The position numbers and the translations under genes are program-made. Positions 61,349-64,000 of a stretch of 64,000 bases of DNA are shown here, piece by piece. This stretch comes from Ureibacillus aquaedulcis. Lineage in GTDB: Bacteria; Bacillota; Bacilli; Bacillales_A; Planococcaceae. Position 1 is the stretch's first letter, and each line of letters begins with the position of its first letter. The notes beneath the pieces are model-generated. The model saw nothing but the letters and a program-made list of their open reading frames with translations. It was not told the DNA's origin and did not search any database. The stretch is taken from the NCBI RefSeq assembly GCF_030418165.1, contig NZ_JAUHTQ010000002.1, positions 310,001 to 374,000 of the forward strand, given 5' to 3'.

Positions 61349-61814
61349 GGTTCATCCACTCCCATCTTACTTCTGCATAGCTTGTTGGCGTTTCGTATAA
61401 TCGAACGAATTCTACTCTCAAATCGTTTGCTTCCTGTACCTGAAGCAACGCTTCCGAAAGCTTTTCATAAATCCAAACAACAATATTTTCTGCAGTTGTA
61501 TTCATTGAAGGCAGTGTTTCATTCAAATAGCGATGGTCTAAATCTATCTCAATTTTTTGTTTCCAAATTTCTTTTATATCGCTGAAATCTATTACTAAGC
61601 CACGTTCATCTGTATAGCCACTTATCCCTAATATTGCGCGATAGGTATGGCCATGTAGGTTTTTACATTTACCTTCATAGTTATGTAAATGATGTGCTGC
61701 ATCAAAGGTAAATTCTTTGCTGACGAGAACACGCTTAGAATGGTATTTTAATTCATTACTCTTTATATCTTCGTCAATTTTTTGAAGCTTGTCGACAATT
61801 CGAAATTCACGCAT
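61341..61814 (-). CDS. queD: 6-carboxytetrahydropterin synthase QueD
   Basis: Converts dihydroneopterin triphosphate to 6-carboxytetrahydropterin. The 157-residue protein has the zinc histidines and catalytic Cys in TFDAAHHLHNYEGKCKNLHG H, then IDFSDIKEIWK and the Glu near the end (FVRLYETPTSYAEV). It is 3 bases after queC and overlaps queE. Confidence 0.95.
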   Translation of the reverse strand: MREFRIVDKLQKIDEDIKSNELKYHSKRVLVSKEFTFDAAHHLHNYEGKCKNLHGHTYRAILGISGYTDERGLVIDFSDIKEIWKQKIEIDLDHRYLNETLPSMNTTAENIVVWIYEKLSEALLQVQEANDLRVEFVRLYETPTSYAEVRWEWMNLE

Positions 61815-61817
61815 GTG

Positions 61818-62477
61818 TTAGGACTCCTTAGTAAAGCTTAAATATTCATCAAGCCCTTTTTGACGCAACTTACAAGCTGGACATTCCCCACACCCGTCTG
61901 CAATCACACCGTTATAGCAAGTCAACGTTTTTTCACGAATAAATTCAAGAGCGCCTAATTTGTCTGCAAGCTCCCAGGTTTGTGCTTTGTTCAGCCACAT
62001 GAGAGGTGTTTCAACAACAAAAGAATCGTCCATAGATAGATTTAACGTGACATTCAACGACTTGATGAAAATATCACGACAATCCGGATAGCCGCTAAAG
62101 TCCGTTTCACATACACCTGTTACGATGTGTTTTGCTCCAATCTGACTTGCTAATACACCAGCAAATGATAAAAACAGTAAATTCCTACCAGGAACAAATG
62201 TAGATGGAAGCTCTCCGTCGTTTCCATCCGTTACCTCCATGTCTGCTCTAGTTAATGCATTAGGTGCAAGTTGATTTAGAAGCGACATATCCAAAATATG
62301 ATGTTTTACATTTAGTTCCTTAGCAATCTCTTTTGCACAATCAATTTCAAGGCTATGCCGTTGACCATAATCAAAAGTCACCGCTTCTACCTGTGAATAA
62401 CGTTCCTTTGCCCAGAACAGGCAAGTAGTACTGTCTTGACCGCCACTAAAGACAACCAATGCTTTATCTCGCATCAT
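61818..62477 (-). CDS. queC: 7-cyano-7-deazaguanine synthase QueC
   Basis: An ATP-dependent ligase of 219 residues that makes preQ0 from 7-carboxy-7-deazaguanine and ammonia. The PP-loop is [16 protein letters not shown] and the zinc cysteines are in [11 protein letters not shown] near the C terminus. First gene of the queC-queD-queE-VUT operon, read after a preQ1-I riboswitch and a GGGAG site. Confidence 0.96.
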   Translation of the reverse strand: MMRDKALVVFSGGQDSTTCLFWAKERYSQVEAVTFDYGQRHSLEIDCAKEIAKELNVKHHILDMSLLNQLAPNALTRADMEVTDGNDGELPSTFVPGRNLLFLSFAGVLASQIGAKHIVTGVCETDFSGYPDCRDIFIKSLNVTLNLSMDDSFVVETPLMWLNKAQTWELADKLGALEFIREKTLTCYNGVIADGCGECPACKLRQKGLDEYLSFTKES

Positions 62478-62496
62478 TTATAAAACTCCCTTAATT

Positions 62497-62565
62497 GAAA
62501 AAACAGCACCCTAAGAGAAATGCTGTTTCTTCTTAGTTTTTTTAAGAGGGTAGCTAAAACCTCTT
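62497..62565 (-). promoter_or_regulatory. preQ1-I riboswitch and terminator of queCDE operon
   Basis: Minus strand aptamer AGAGGTTTTAGCTACCCTCT then TAAAAAAACTAA (62533-62565), matching the preQ1 class I consensus with its hairpin and A-rich tail. It is followed by AACAGCA/TGCTGTT and a T run (62497-62528). Binding of preQ1 should favour the terminator. Confidence 0.9.
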
Positions 62566-62591
62566 CCTTCTTTGCAAGAAGGAGTATTTGA

Positions 62592-63092
62592 TTAACGATT
62601 ATCAACTTTTTCCGGGTTCAGGTCATGATTCATTAAACGATAATTCGCCATTTCTTCATACTTCGTCCCTGGTTTTCCGTAGTTGCACCATGGATCAATC
62701 GAAATCCCGCCACGTGGAGTGAATTTTCCCCAAACTTCAATATATCTCGGGTCCAGTAATTTAATTAGATCATTCATAATAATATTCACACAGTCTTCAT
62801 GGAAATCCCCATGGTTTCTGAAGCTGAATAAATACAGCTTTAGTGATTTGCTTTCTACAATTTTTTGATCTGGAATGTAGGAAATGTACATTGTTGCAAA
62901 GTCGGGTTGACCAGTAATCGGACAAAGACTCGTAAACTCCGGACAATTAAACTTTACAAAATAATCACGGTTTGAGTGAAGACTATCCACAGCTTCCAGA
63001 ACTTCCGGCGCATAATCGGATGGATATTGTGTATTTTGGTTTCCTAATAATGTTAAATCGTTTAAACCTTCTGTATTTTTGCGGCCTGACAT
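62592..63092 (-). CDS. queF: NADPH-dependent preQ0 reductase QueF
   Basis: Reduces 7-cyano-7-deazaguanine to preQ1. The 166-residue short (type I) form has the catalytic Cys in [14 protein letters not shown], the QueF motif [15 protein letters not shown] and the HEDCVN segment. ATG 63092 follows AAGGAGG. It is transcribed separately from queC, behind its own riboswitch. Confidence 0.96.
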   Translation of the reverse strand: MSGRKNTEGLNDLTLLGNQNTQYPSDYAPEVLEAVDSLHSNRDYFVKFNCPEFTSLCPITGQPDFATMYISYIPDQKIVESKSLKLYLFSFRNHGDFHEDCVNIIMNDLIKLLDPRYIEVWGKFTPRGGISIDPWCNYGKPGTKYEEMANYRLMNHDLNPEKVDNR

Positions 63093-63172
63093 AAAAAAAT
63101 CCTCCTTGAAAATGTATCCCAATACTTTTCAAGAGAGGCTTTAGCACAGCAATATAAAAAAATATGAAACAA

Positions 63173-63258
63173 ATAAAAAAAGCCGTGTCCTGATATGGAC
63201 ATGGCATAATGTCATGTTTCCATAGTTTTTTATAGAGGGTATCAGCTATGAACCTCTC
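63173..63258 (-). promoter_or_regulatory. preQ1-I riboswitch and terminator of queF
   Basis: Minus strand aptamer AGAGGTTCATAGCTGATACC then CTCTATAAAAAACTA (63222-63258), a preQ1-I motif with a slightly longer loop than the one before queC. Terminator GCCATGTCC/GGACACGGC with T7 at 63173-63205. Confidence 0.9.
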
Positions 63259-63399
63259 CCGATATGTTCGGGCAATTTATTCTTCATTATGGTATAGAAA
63301 ACTATGGAGGAAGTCAATACATTTTTCCATAACTCCTATTTAAATAGAATTCGAGAATTCCATTTTTCATTAACTATTATAAGATTTATCTCCATCATT

Positions 63400-63900
63400 T
63401 CAGTAATTGTCCATGAAGGTTCTTCTATTAACATTTTTCTTCTTTAGCTTAATATTTGTCTTGAGGCACCTTCTATTGGACAGTTTTTCTTCTTTAACTC
63501 ACTATTTGTCTTTGAGGTACCTTCTTTTGGACAATTTTCCTTCTTTAACTCACTATTTGTCTTTGAGGCATCTCTATTGGACAAATTTTCACCTTCAACT
63601 CACTATTTGTCTTTGAGGCACCTTCTATTGGACAAATTTTCACCTTTAACTCAATATTTGTCTTTGAGGCATCTCTATTGGACAAATTTTCACCTTCAAC
63701 TCACTATTTGTCTTTGAGGCACCTTCTATTTGACAATTTTCCTTCTTTAACTCAATATTTGTCTTTGAGACAGCTTCTATTGGACACATTTTCACCTTTA
63801 ACTCACTATTTGTCTTTGAGGCACCTTCTATTTGACAATTTTTCTTCTTCAACTCACTATTTGTCTTTGAGGAAACTCTATTGGATAGATTTTCACTAGA
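63400..63900. repeat. Ten-copy ~51-bp tandem repeat array (family A, locus 2)
   Basis: TTGTC cores at 63407, 63456, 63506, 63557, 63607, 63658, 63708, 63759, 63810 and 63861, spaced 49 to 51 bases. The unit is TTTGTCTTTGAGGCACCTTC then TATTGGACAA then a T-rich spacer ending in AACTCACTA. It shares TTTGTCTTTG and CTATTGGACAA with the array at 22.2-22.8 kb but has its own spacer sequence. TTGTC and GACAA arms are 18-19 bases apart. Translated on the minus strand it gives 17-residue repeats, but the 50/51 alternation breaks frame. Confidence 0.9.
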
Positions 63901-63984
63901 ATTTGCAGTAAGTACATTCTTTCCAAAGCCATAAAAATCGATTATACTTGACTGACTAACAAATTCCATAAGGAGGAAATTCCT

Positions 63985-64000
63985 ATGACAGAAAACAATC
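63985..64000 (+). CDS. Start of a gene cut by the window edge
   Basis: AAGGAGGAAATTCCT directly before ATG, then codons for MTENN. Only five residues are inside the window, so the product is unknown. Confidence 0.6.

Noticed and set aside
63407-63969. 17-residue repeat proteins (KTNSELK, CPIEA type) on either strand at 63 kb
   Set aside because: The apparent peptide repeat reflects a 51-base DNA unit; 49- and 50-base steps interrupt it and no start signal exists.

Overview
The window looks like a chromosomal segment from a low-GC, endospore-forming member of the Bacillales, most likely Planococcaceae-like (Lysinibacillus, Solibacillus, Psychrobacillus, Sporosarcina and relatives). Reasons: AT-rich DNA; strong AGGAGG-type ribosome binding sites with ATG, GTG and TTG starts; many rho-independent terminators; T-box and preQ1-I leaders; bacilliredoxin, YpjP and YpiP homologues; and several spore-coat genes (CotB, CotF families). 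The genus is an inference. I see no rRNA, tRNA, CRISPR array, intact insertion sequence or prophage.

Layout. 0-2.4 kb: an acetyltransferase fragment, then an ABC-F ribosome-protection-type gene behind a promoter, a 44-codon leader ORF and an attenuator. 2.4-6.4 kb: thyA and a molybdenum group (moaC, moaB, modB, modA). 6.5-11.1 kb: small membrane proteins, an orphan M15 cell-wall peptidase, ypjP and a 23-codon peptide gene. 11.1-11.5 kb: a GC-richer, highly structured element of unknown identity behind a promoter. 11.6-14 kb: a polar amino-acid ABC importer. 14.1-14.5 kb: seven 52-bp tandem repeats. 14.6-20.7 kb: ypiP-brxA, an MFS drug pump, an EcsAB-like ABC pair, a small gamma-SASP-like gene and a LysE exporter. 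20.7-33 kb: an APC permease, an 11-copy ~51-bp repeat array, coat proteins, a pentapeptide-repeat protein, a three-gene micro-operon encoding a Cys-rich peptide, and a three-gene CotB-type coat operon.

33.7-44.7 kb: an ArsB/NhaD-type carrier behind an overlapping leader ORF, an MFS transporter, cdd, a nucleoside hydrolase, then two near-duplicate tyrosine T-boxes driving an amino-acid permease and a tyrosyl-tRNA synthetase, then copZ-csoR. 44.7-48.2 kb: Lrp regulator divergent from an MBL-fold hydrolase, an AHSA1 protein and a MATE exporter. 48.3-53.3 kb: a five-gene Nik/Opp/Cnt-type ABC importer whose promoter carries two Zur-type palindromes, so zinc or zinc-metallophore uptake is the likelier role than nickel. 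53.7-59.9 kb: a glucarate catabolic operon (UxuA-like enzyme, kdgD, ketoglutarate-semialdehyde dehydrogenase, gudD, gntR) with a repeated ATTGTnAGACAAT operator candidate. 60-63.3 kb: queuosine-precursor genes (VUT transporter, queE, queD, queC, queF) under two separate preQ1-I riboswitches. 63.4-63.9 kb: a second, 10-copy array of the ~51-bp repeat family; the window ends at the start of another gene.

The two most unusual signals are the ~51/52-bp tandem arrays (two loci of one family and one of an unrelated family with the same period and the same inverted-arm design) and the well-resolved attenuator of the ABC-F gene. All identifications are from reading the sequence; no database search or folding was run.
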